Below, in pieces: positions 20,965-29,652 of a stretch of DNA of 64,000 nt. The stretch spans positions 930,001 to 994,000 of the forward strand of contig CP025323.1 in NCBI GenBank assembly GCA_004014935.1, given 5' to 3'. The number at the start of each line of letters is the position of its first letter. Positions within the stretch are counted from its first letter, which is position 1. The translations under genes were made by a program, and so were the position numbers. The notes under the pieces were generated by a model. That model saw nothing but the letters and a program-made list of their open reading frames with translations, had not been told where the DNA came from and made no database searches. The DNA comes from Saccharomycopsis malanga (Eukaryota; Ascomycota; Saccharomycetes; Ascoideales; Saccharomycopsidaceae).

Positions 20965-21987
20965 TTATGAACCTGCTGCAAGTTGCCAGGCTGGGATTTC
21001 ACTTCTGTCCACCTCTTTTGACGAACGAGCAGTCACATCGTTGCTACTAGGTACGGCAGACAAAGACGGTGGTGAGACAGAGGATTCTGGATCAGCAAGA
21101 GCAGTCACTGGCTTCTTCGGCACATTTTTCAAAATGTCTGCAGCAGAAGGAATGGAGCTTACCAGAGGCACTCTGCCTTTAGGTCTGCCAGCATGGGAGG
21201 CAGAAGAGGCGCCGTTAACAGCTACAGTACTACTGACAGACGGGTTATCGTTTCCAGCATCATTGGCTAATCTTGTATTGAGGAGCTTTTTCAAGGAATC
21301 GATTTCATCATTGATGGTGGTGAGCTTGGCATTAACAAGATCTTCAATGGCAGTGTTCAGTCTGGTATGATTTGATTTCAAGTTTTCAATTTCCAACTTT
21401 ATCAACTTCAAATCATCGTTACTCTTATCTAAAACGTTTTCAGAATTCAATATCAACGAGTTGACTTTGGTAACCAAAAGTTCCAACTTTTCTGCGTTCT
21501 CAGCATCACGCGAGACCAATTTTTCATTGTTCTGTTCAAGTTTGTCTAATAATGTCTGCACCCGAGTAAACTCCGCATTGATAGCCTCCTTGTCTTTTTC
21601 AAGCTGGTTGTATGATTGAGGCAATACCGACGGAACAACCACTTTTTTGAAAAGATAATATAAACCGTATCCTACCGAAGCGGTGGTTGTGGCCATAATG
21701 AAGTAGTCTTTCCAATCTCTTTCCGGAAGAGGAGGAGGTGCTGACAACGGAAATTCACCGGAAAACCGGTCCTGCTGTGTCTGGTATCCCGAAACAGTAT
21801 TGTCTTTCCCATTTTTGATGCTCTGAACACCGGGATCTCCAAGAGACCCAATTGCTCTGTTGATCTCTTCATCATTAAGTCCTTTGCTTTTCAAAAACTC
21901 AAGCTTTTTCTCCATAGGAGCATTGAAAATTTGCGGATTCCGCAAAAACTCTACGGCACTACTAACAAGCTCCTCTCTGTCTGCCAT
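20965..21987 (-). CDS. PEX14: Peroxisomal docking protein Pex14
   Basis: A 340-residue peroxin, close in length to S. cerevisiae Pex14 (341). It docks the Pex5/Pex7 import receptors at the peroxisome membrane. The N-terminal conserved domain (REELVSSAVEFLRNPQIF ... LKSKGLNDEEINRAI) binds Pex5. PPLPERDW (85-92) is the proline motif bound by the Pex13 SH3 domain. A hydrophobic segment (about 96-120) and a long heptad-rich coiled coil (about 125-245) follow, then a Ser/Pro-rich tail. It shares a 227-bp divergent promoter with RXT2. Confidence 0.95.
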   Translation of the reverse strand: MADREELVSSAVEFLRNPQIFNAPMEKKLEFLKSKGLNDEEINRAIGSLGDPGVQSIKNGKDNTVSGYQTQQDRFSGEFPLSAPPPLPERDWKDYFIMATTTASVGYGLYYLFKKVVVPSVLPQSYNQLEKDKEAINAEFTRVQTLLDKLEQNNEKLVSRDAENAEKLELLVTKVNSLILNSENVLDKSNDDLKLIKLEIENLKSNHTRLNTAIEDLVNAKLTTINDEIDSLKKLLNTRLANDAGNDNPSVSSTVAVNGASSASHAGRPKGRVPLVSSIPSAADILKNVPKKPVTALADPESSVSPPSLSAVPSSNDVTARSSKEVDRSEIPAWQLAAGS

Positions 21988-22214
21988 CCTGATCTGTATT
22001 CTTGGCTAGTCACCTATAATCACCCTTATCTCATATCCATAATGCATTGCAATGCATTGTAATACATACTTGTACCTGTCATACACTCTCCATTAACAGG
22101 TGTTACCCGCAGACGTCACATGACCAGTAAGGAAGGAGAAGATGGAAGATGTTTAGATGATGCTGAAGTGATGTTTTTATTATAATGGAAGGCTTTTTGA
22201 GTGTATAGAGCGAG

Positions 22215-23222
22215 ATGTCTGAGACAGTAGTTGATAGTGAAACGTTACAAGCCATTAAAGCGCTTCGGGCTGTGGTGGACAGAAAACACGTGGACGAGCC
22301 TGTGGGCGCCGCTAGTTTTGTTCTTAATGGAGAGACTACGAATAGAGGCAACAAGTTGAAGCAGGGAGCATCCCAGGTGCACCGTGACCAGCTCCGAGGG
22401 TATTCTGTGCTGCCCCTAGTCAGCAAAGTGGTAATTGACGGCGAGGAGCGGGAGTTTATACAGAGGAAACGCAAGTTTAATGAGACTAATGATGAGGAGG
22501 AAAGCGACAATGGGGACGAGCTTTATAATGGTATAGATATCAAGCGGATCCTCGCGCCGGTCAGTAAACCAGAAGAAGCAGTGACCAACTCGTCAGTAGC
22601 TAAGATATTTCAAGATAATTCGCTCAAAAACCTCGCAGAACAAGCCATTGAAATCATAGAATATGAACAGCAGAATTCCAACTCGCTCACCAAATTGATG
22701 GAGTTGTTTCTAGGAGACGATCCAAAGTTTCTCAAAATCGAACATATGGCACTTCCTGATTACGACCACCAATTAGCCGATGGCGAAAGCGTAGACGAGA
22801 TCAAATTCAAGTCTGGAAAGCATAAAAATGATGTGGTGATAGAGGCTCTCAATGATAACGGCAGTACCAACAGCATAAAGCCAGAAACATATTTGAATAC
22901 GCTACAAAACAACGAAAACAAAAGAATCACCAGAAATATCGACTCCAACTACCAAGAAGTGGACCCTTTCTTTGCTTTGCCCAAATTCGAAGTAGATCCA
23001 AATAATGGAGTGAACCCACACGTTGCCAACGAGATTAGACAGATTGTGCAGATCACATTGCAAAGAAATCGCGAGTATATTAGATCGTTACAGAAAATAA
23101 GGATGGGCTTGATCAGAGCAGAACGATTGAAAGATCAAGTATACAAATGGTGTCGTGAAATGAATGGTGATTACGATAGCGAGATAATGCCTCCACCAGC
23201 TTCTAACGAGAAGAAGAAATAA
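22215..23222 (+). CDS. RXT2: Rpd3L histone deacetylase subunit Rxt2
   Basis: A 335-residue protein with the RXT2 N-terminal domain: GNKLKQGA ... VHRDQLRGYSVLP, an acidic linker, then RILAPVSKPEEAV and LKNLAEQAIEIIEYEQQ with a short helix pair. Rxt2 is a subunit of the large Rpd3 deacetylase complex, which represses promoters. The C-terminal half is less conserved but has a recognisable helix (NREYIRSLQKIRMGLIRAE). The ATG at 22215 is the first in frame. Confidence 0.85.
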   Translation: MSETVVDSETLQAIKALRAVVDRKHVDEPVGAASFVLNGETTNRGNKLKQGASQVHRDQLRGYSVLPLVSKVVIDGEEREFIQRKRKFNETNDEEESDNGDELYNGIDIKRILAPVSKPEEAVTNSSVAKIFQDNSLKNLAEQAIEIIEYEQQNSNSLTKLMELFLGDDPKFLKIEHMALPDYDHQLADGESVDEIKFKSGKHKNDVVIEALNDNGSTNSIKPETYLNTLQNNENKRITRNIDSNYQEVDPFFALPKFEVDPNNGVNPHVANEIRQIVQITLQRNREYIRSLQKIRMGLIRAERLKDQVYKWCREMNGDYDSEIMPPPASNEKKK

Positions 23223-23290
23223 TTCTTGCCTATGTTTTTGTATAGTTATGTCTTATTAAATGTTATGTCTATTATAAATAAAGTAGTTAT

Positions 23291-23602
23291 TGGGCTGGGT
23301 GGCAGATAGTTCAACGGCTAGTAAGTAACAGGCAGGCGATTTTCAATACGAACACTTTTTACTCGCTACATTTGCCATGCTGAACAAGCAACTGCCGCAG
23401 TTTGAGACACGACCTAGACCAAAGTCTAGTGCCTACTTTTAACCAATTGCATGAGAAGATTATAATATATAAGATTATGAGCAGATTACGATTATGATTA
23501 ACAGGACATAATTGTGTTTTACCAAATCCCTTTGGAAATAGCACGTATTTACGAAACTGATACTTACTGGGCTCGAAATGTGAGATATTGTTATTATTAT
23601 TG
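23291..23602 (+). repeat. SINE-like repeat copy (left end of cassette)
   Basis: Head GGGCTGGGTGGCAGATAGTTC with A-box-like TAGTTCAACGG; B-box decayed (TTTTCAATAC). The body is well kept: ACTCGCTAC, GAGACACGACCTAGACCAAA, GTCTAGTGC, and the end TTTACGAAACTGATACTTACT then GGGCTCGAAATGTGAGATATTG and an ATT repeat. Confidence 0.8.
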
Positions 23603-24927
23603 TCCACAACAATACTGATCTCATAGACAAATAAACTCAAGGCGTAGTATCTTTCGTAGATTATCCGTTAGCCCTTTCACTCCTCAAAATTTATGCTTAG
23701 CAAATAAGGGGTATTTGCCAAAATATACTCTCAAAAAGTAAAGATATTCTCTCTTTTTATTAGAAATATGCCTATATGCAATGCCTTGCTATTGCGGAGT
23801 GGCCAAGTTGGTTAGGACATGCGCCACGAAAAACAGTGCAGAATCGTACAGAATCGTGCAGAAAAACAAGTGTGGCGTTCCTCACTTGGGGTTTTGGTAC
23901 TCGATTCGCGCTCTCGTCGTTTTGGAGTAATTATCAAACGTTTTATTGAATTAAATCAGTGCTATTCAAGCTATTTTGAAATGAAAAATTATAAAATAAA
24001 ATTATAGATTTTTTTTTCAATCTTGTGGTACTATGTGTAATGAGAAATATTAGATTTTCACTTAAATATTTAATATAAAGGAAAAATGTCATTTTTGACA
24101 AAAAGTTGATTTTTTCAAGGCATATTCTAGAGTTTTCACAGCAAACTAAATTATACAAAAATTATATTTCCATACTTTATGAAATTTAGAGTTTCATACC
24201 ATGTACTTTGTTGTGAGATCCACCTTTTGTAAATTATTTAATAGTGAGACAGTTTTGTTTTGCCGAAAATCACACATTTTCTGTTAACAATTATGTTTCT
24301 CACCCCTCAGGAAGACTTTTTTTTTATATTTTTTAACGTTATTCCGTAGTCTTTGCTTGTTTTTAGTTTTATTTGTGCTTCCTTCAGGATTTGGGTGAGC
24401 TTTTATTCCAAAGAAGCACCCATTTCAAGAGCTAGAAAAGGTATGGTTTATTATAGGTTCTCAGACGAACTTATAATAGTTGATAATCATTATATAATGT
24501 CAAACTAGTTTATTTCATCTTCTTGTCTATTTTGAATATTTTATGAGGCTCGGTAAAGCGTAATGAGCTTATTAATGAACTTCATTCCTCTGCTTAGGGG
24601 AGTCCGTTTTAAAAAAACTTTTAATCCTATTCAACCTAAAGTTGCGATGGTTTAATGTTAATCTGGCTTCAGCTTTTTGTTTTCTTGCTATTCTAGTTTC
24701 TGATTTGCATTATTACATTATCATGTAGCTTGTATATTAACAGCAAATTGGTGATAAACTTTGGTTGTTTTTGCCAAAAATTATAAGGTAAGTTTCAGTT
24801 TTAATACAACGATATGTCGATTGTATTGAATGAGTTTTATTGTTGAAAGCTTAGATTAAGATTCAAGCGAGAAACTACAAATTTTAGATGATTATTATGA
24901 TTATTCGTATTACTATTATAACATGTT
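23603..24927 (+). repeat. Module-2 repeat, complete copy (tRNA-Asn-like head, AT-rich body)
   Basis: Starts after the ATT tail of the preceding SINE and ends at TATTACTATTATAACATGTTC. The head at 23801-23910 has A-box TGGCCAAGTTG (23810-23820) and a B-box-like TACTCGATTCG; the first 30 nt resemble yeast tRNA-Asn (TGGCCAAGTTGGTTAAGGC). Between the boxes is a stem CGCCAC/GTGGCG enclosing a short tandem repeat of the type GTGCAGAAT. No open frame is long enough to encode a transposition protein. Confidence 0.75.
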
Positions 24928-25216
24928 CTCAGGCGGCCAGAGGTGATCTTGGAGAAGAGAAGTAAGACCTAACAGGCACAAGGGTTTGATTCCCAGCACG
25001 AACTCTTTTTACTCGCTGCTGAAAGTGAATTAACATGCAAGTGTAATAGCCTGAAAGACAACCTAAACCAAAGTCTGGTGCTTACTTTCAACCAATTGGG
25101 TGAGAGGATTAAACTGAGAGGGGCATGTTTGGCCTTTATCAAGTCCATTTAAACATAACGCGTATATACGAAACTGATATTTACTAGGCTCACGATATAT
25201 GATATTATTATTATTA
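24928..25216 (+). repeat. SINE-like repeat copy (right end of cassette)
   Basis: Continuous with the end of module 2. GGAGAAGAGAAGTAAGACCT and AACAGG, B-box GGGTTTGATTCCC (near 24983-24995), CTCGCTGCTGAAAG, CAATTGGGTGAGAGGATTA, ACGCGTATATACGAAACTG, and a tail ATATGATATTATTATTATTA. The tail overlaps the stop codon of the minus-strand TTL-like gene. Confidence 0.85.
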
Positions 25217-26410
25217 AAGACCCCCACTAGTGGCTTGTTCTAAAACCTTGACTAAATAGGAAGGCTCAATTTGTGCTTCTTTATGACTGAAAAATGGTAC
25301 AACCACTCTGTTGACCGTTTCATCTATCAAACCATACACTAATCCTTTGAGTAGTTCTCCGGTTTGTTTGAAATCTGGATAAGCGTTAATTTCTAATAAT
25401 GTGACATTTAATTGTTCATCTACCAAGAAATCAAGCCCATAGAATTCAAATGCGTTAGGCAAGGGCTGGAAATTGAAACGATCTACATTCACAGCTGCTT
25501 TAAACGTTTCTTTAACAATCTCGCAGATATTTCCAAATATCTTTTCCTTATCGTTGTCAGAAAGACCTTTAAGATCTTTAAATTCCACAACACTGTTATT
25601 ACTCTCGGCACTTTGTCCCTGAAGACAGGTGTTGGTTAAATGTTCGTTCAAATCCAACTGGTCCAAAGTATCCGCTAAACTGTCTACATTGTCTTTATTG
25701 TACTTTTCAGCGGCAAACAAGGCAAGCATTCGTTTGTAGACATAAACCGTAAGGGCTCCCGAACATAATATATAAGATCTGATATGGAACTTTCTGTTAT
25801 TATGAGCAGGAAGAAGCAAAGGCGAAGACAAATATTTCTGCACTACAAAATGTCTTAACTGCGATGTAATCACCCCATTATTCTCTTCATCTTCATCATC
25901 ATCGTCATCTTCCTCAAAAGAATCAAAGATTTCTTGAAGCTGATCTAAAGTTTTGAATATCCGGATTCCTTGACCTTTGTCACTCATACTAGGCTTCAAA
26001 ATCCAAACCTTTTCATTCTTGTTAACCTCATCTCGGAGTTCGTAGCATTCATCCAAAGCATCATCCAAAAACTCAGCATAGTCCACTTCAATCATATAGG
26101 TTTCTGGAAACGCCTGGTTTAATATGGAGTCCGGGTGTTTCACTACATACGAATGGATAGTATGGCTCAAGTAATGCTTTCTGATAAGTGCTTTACGATA
26201 CACATACGAGCACACGAGATATTTGGGATCTGACATGGCCCTATCAAAATCTAGCTGCTCATAGTCCCCATATTGAAAGATCTTGCCATCTTTCAGAGAA
26301 TCAAGCTCCTTTGCAATTTCAATCAGTGGAAGACGTTTCTTCAAAGACTCGATGAATGCCTGATACAAATAATTGGAACTATCTATTGATATTACCACCT
26401 TGTCACCCAT
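25214..26410 (-). CDS. Tubulin-tyrosine-ligase-like (TTL) ATP-grasp protein
   Basis: A 398-residue protein with the TTL fold. Landmarks are WILKPSMSDKGQGIRIF (ATP-binding), RKFHIRSYILCSGALTVYVYK, FYGLDFLVDEQLNVTLLEIN (metal/ATP site) and the following AYPDFKQTG. An acidic loop lies at about 167-178. The family ligates amino acids to proteins; the budding-yeast member is the C-terminal part of Pby1, a P-body-associated protein. Here the TTL domain stands alone. The last residues (ATSGGL) and the TAA abut the 3' tail of a SINE-like repeat, which appears to supply the stop codon. It is divergent from eIF4A across about 1 kb. Confidence 0.85.
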   Translation of the reverse strand: MGDKVVISIDSSNYLYQAFIESLKKRLPLIEIAKELDSLKDGKIFQYGDYEQLDFDRAMSDPKYLVCSYVYRKALIRKHYLSHTIHSYVVKHPDSILNQAFPETYMIEVDYAEFLDDALDECYELRDEVNKNEKVWILKPSMSDKGQGIRIFKTLDQLQEIFDSFEEDDDDDEDEENNGVITSQLRHFVVQKYLSSPLLLPAHNNRKFHIRSYILCSGALTVYVYKRMLALFAAEKYNKDNVDSLADTLDQLDLNEHLTNTCLQGQSAESNNSVVEFKDLKGLSDNDKEKIFGNICEIVKETFKAAVNVDRFNFQPLPNAFEFYGLDFLVDEQLNVTLLEINAYPDFKQTGELLKGLVYGLIDETVNRVVVPFFSHKEAQIEPSYLVKVLEQATSGGL

Positions 26411-27439
26411 TGTTACCTGTGTTTGTTTGCTTCTGTTAGCCTCATCAGTGCCTGAAATTTTTTTATGTACAATTTTTCACCACGCAAGTTAGGGTCGATT
26501 TCAATCGTAAGGTAAAATAAGTTTATTAATACACAACTAATAATAACTGGACATAGAGTTGACTATAAGACAGGACAGTAGGATTATCACCTGGTCGAAA
26601 GGAGCATTTATTAATATCATACAAACTACATTTCAGGAAAGATAAACTTTCAGTAGATCAAAAAGCTCTTCTGTTCAAAGAGTTAGGAGGGGTAAGATTA
26701 AATAAAAAAGTAATTATTCAATGTATAGTAGAGTCTGAAAAAGTTTAGTTAAAGTAAAGTGTTTTAAGTGATTCAGTGTTTTTACTGTATTTCCATAAAA
26801 AACTAGGCATGAAATATAGAAATTGTTATTGGTATTCTTTTCCAAAATGCGCTGGTAAACTTCCGAATTACTACAGTTTAACAAATTTATGATGCTCGAA
26901 AAATTCAAAAAAAAGCAATCATTTCAAAAAATGAAACAAACAACTAATAACATTAAACATTCACTCGTTCAAGTAAAATATAACATAAAGTACAGTACTA
27001 AAATGCATACTTCCCCATTAGCGGGCAAGTTAATCCTAGGAACACACCAATCAATTTTTTTTTTTTTTGATTTAGAAGTCTCTTATAATCGCTCCCCCCT
27101 TCTCGACCAAAACTCATTCTTTTTAACACTTGATAAATGAGTCTTATATTGCAACTCGTCTATCATTATACCGTCTAACCCCTATTGAACCGCCACTATG
27201 GTTCCTTCCTTATTTGTCAATTGCATTGTCATCATGGTTACTAATCTCTTACCAGCATATGGTACATTGAGTTACTAATTGTCCGGGTAAGCGACGCAGT
27301 CTGGCAGGAAAAAAATTTTTTTTTTATGCCTTAGTGAGGATAATCCGCACTTGGCCCAATATTTGCTAGTTGTTAAGTAAGACAATACGCCTTTCTCTTA
27401 GTATATTACATATTACAGAGCATCCTTATACGTTACAAT
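26411..27439. other. Divergent promoter region TTL-like / eIF4A
   Basis: About 1 kb, very AT-rich, with homopolymer T runs near 27056-27070 and 27312-27325 that are typical of strong yeast promoters. No gene or repeat seen. Confidence 0.45.
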
Positions 27440-28869
27440 ATGTCTGAAGGTATTACTGAAGTTGACAGTGGTTTGATTGAGACCAACTACGACAATGTCG
27501 TCTACTCTTTTGATGAGTTGAACTTGAAGCCAGAAATTTTGAGAGGTAAGTGAAATTTTGCCGCTGGTTAATTTGGCGCTGGTGAGTTTGCCACTGGTGA
27601 ATTTGCCACTGGCTAATTTGCCATTGATGAAGTACTTGATTTTCCATGTAGATTATAATGAGGGGTTTTTTTTACAAGAAATTTCAACAAGAAGAGTTGA
27701 ATTTGATCTGTTATTAAACAGGCCCTCATTTAATTGGAAGGAAAGGGGGTAAGAATCATAAAACATATACTAACATTATATTAGGTATTTTCGGTTACGG
27801 TTACGAAAACCCATCTTCTATTCAACAACGTGCTATTTTGCCAATCATCGAAGGACGTGATGTCTTGGCCCAAGCCCAATCTGGTACTGGTAAGACTGCC
27901 ACTTTCACCATCTCTGCTTTGCAAAGAATTGATGTTGAGGAAAAAGCCACCCAAGCTTTGATCTTGGCCCCAACCAGAGAATTGGCTTTGCAAATCCAAA
28001 AGGTTGTCACTGCTATTGGCTTGCACTTGAACGTCACTGTCCATGCTTCCATTGGTGGTACTCCAACCAGAAACGACATTGAGGCTTACAAGAGCGGTGT
28101 TCAAATTGTTGTTGGTACTCCAGGTAGAGTTTACGACATGATTGAACGTCGTTTCTTTAGAACCGATAAGGTCAAGATGTTCATTTTGGATGAAGCCGAT
28201 GAAATGTTGTCTTCTGGATTCAAAGAGCAAATTTACAACATCTTCACCTTGTTGCCTGAAACCACTCAAGTTGTCTTGTTGTCTGCTACCATGCCAAGCG
28301 ATGTCTTGGAAGTCACCACCAAATTCATGAGAAACCCAGTCAGAATCTTGGTTAAGAAGGACGAATTGACTTTGGAAGGTATTAAACAATTCTACATCAA
28401 TGTTGAACTTGAACAATACAAATTCGACTGTTTGTGTGACTTGTATGACTCCATCTCCGTCACCCAGACCGTTATCTTCTGTAACACCAGAAGAAAGGTT
28501 GAATATTTGACTGAAGAATTGAGAAACAAATCTTTCACTGTCTCTGCTATCCACGCCGACTTGTCTCAAACCGAGAGAGACACCATCATGAAGGAATTCA
28601 GAACTGGTTCCTCCAGAATTTTGATCTCCACCGATTTGTTGGCTAGAGGTATCGATGTCCAGCAAGTTTCTTTGGTTATCAACTACGACTTGCCAAGCAA
28701 CAAGGAAAACTACATCCACAGAATCGGTAGAGGTGGTCGTTTCGGTAGAAAGGGTATTGCTATCAACTTTGTCACTGACAACGATGTTGGTGCTATGAGA
28801 GAAATTGAAAAGTTCTACTCCACTCAAATTGTTGAAATGCCTGCTAACATCGAAAGTTTCTTTGTTTAG
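27440..28869 (+). CDS. TIF1: Translation initiation factor eIF4A, one intron (exons 27440-27545, 27785-28869)
   Basis: Spliced, this encodes 396 residues, the standard length for eIF4A, the DEAD-box RNA helicase that unwinds mRNA 5' leaders. Exon 1 ends in the first base of a Gly codon before GTAAGT at 27546; the 239-nt intron has TACTAAC about 15 nt before the acceptor and ends TAG at 27784. Motifs are AQSGTGKT (about 67-74), PTRELA, DEAD (171-174), SAT, RGID and HRIGRGGR. Leucine codons are almost all TTG, and no CTG is used in the second exon, consistent with very high expression. The intron carries a perfect-period 15-bp minisatellite. Confidence 0.98.
27546..27784 (+). other. Intron of eIF4A, with minisatellite
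   Basis: GTAAGT donor, TACTAAC branch site, TTAG acceptor. Length 239 nt. Removing it joins LKPEILR to [11 protein letters not shown] without a gap, as expected for eIF4A. Confidence 0.95.
27557..27631 (+). repeat. 15-bp minisatellite, five units, inside the eIF4A intron
   Basis: Units at 27557, 27572, 27587, 27602 and 27617, each exactly 15 nt with core TTTGCCACTGGTGAA and one to four differences. It starts 11 nt after the intron donor. Confidence 0.92.
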
Positions 28870-29652
28870 GTCTGTTAAAAAACATTTTGAAGTTCTCTTC
28901 AGCGTACTATTTTACTGTTATTCTTTTTTTCCAGAGCATAAGCTCTTGAAGGGCTCTTCTCATCGTTTTCAACTGGTCTGATTTTTACATATTTTTTTTT
29001 TATGTTTTCGCTCTGTTATATTAGTACATAATAATAATGGTAAACTAAGTATTTTAGCTTGTTCGTAATTTTTAGGTAAGTAGAAGGAAGATGTGAAACA
29101 TTATTTATGTAATCGGATTGAACAATACTTTATTTTTTGTAACAATAAAACTATATAAACTGATTTTTATATATAAATTAATTTATTATTTAGAAGAAAA
29201 AGGTTCTTCATTATTGGTCAGTCAACTAAATATGCGATAAGAAAAAAAAAGTATATAGAGAACAAAACAACTTTTATTCGGGAAAAGAGTTGTAAGTGGG
29301 CAGGCTTGTTGCGTTTACTAACAAAGCAAAACATCTAAGTATTGGAAATTACGCTCTCCATGCAAATCAGGTAAACAAAAAAGTTCCTTGAAAGATTAAC
29401 CAGAGGTAGATGTATATTGACGTTTCCATAATTGTTACAATAATCTTATAAAAAGTACAATCACACAGGTAAACGGCAAGTAGGCAATCTACAGTCTCAA
29501 CTTATAGCATTATTTATTCAGGTGTATATAAACAAAATTTGTAGAAAAAAGTGTAAATAATTATTGAATACGTAAAGTAGCAAAATAGACGACGATAAAA
29601 TTTATAACAGATACGTATATAGCAAATTGAAGCATAATCAGCAACAGTGAAT
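28870..29652. other. Intergenic between convergent eIF4A and CDC60
   Basis: About 780 bp of AT-rich 3' flanks. No gene, tRNA or family repeat seen. Confidence 0.45.

Larger units (their letters stand above)
23223..25213. other. Repeat-filled intergenic region
   Basis: About 2 kb between RXT2 and the TTL-like gene, nearly all occupied by a SINE - module 2 - SINE cassette (23291-25216). No protein gene is visible. Confidence 0.7.

Noticed and set aside
24928-25216. The 300-bp repeats as solo LTRs
   Set aside because: No common TG...CA ends; the tails are variable ATT repeats and the heads carry Pol III boxes. Kept as a secondary possibility because the repeats flank module 2 in direct orientation.
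27781-28827. 348-codon open frame antisense to eIF4A
   Set aside because: Lies exactly over the strongly codon-biased eIF4A exon; lack of stops is a by-product of the codon bias. No domain.
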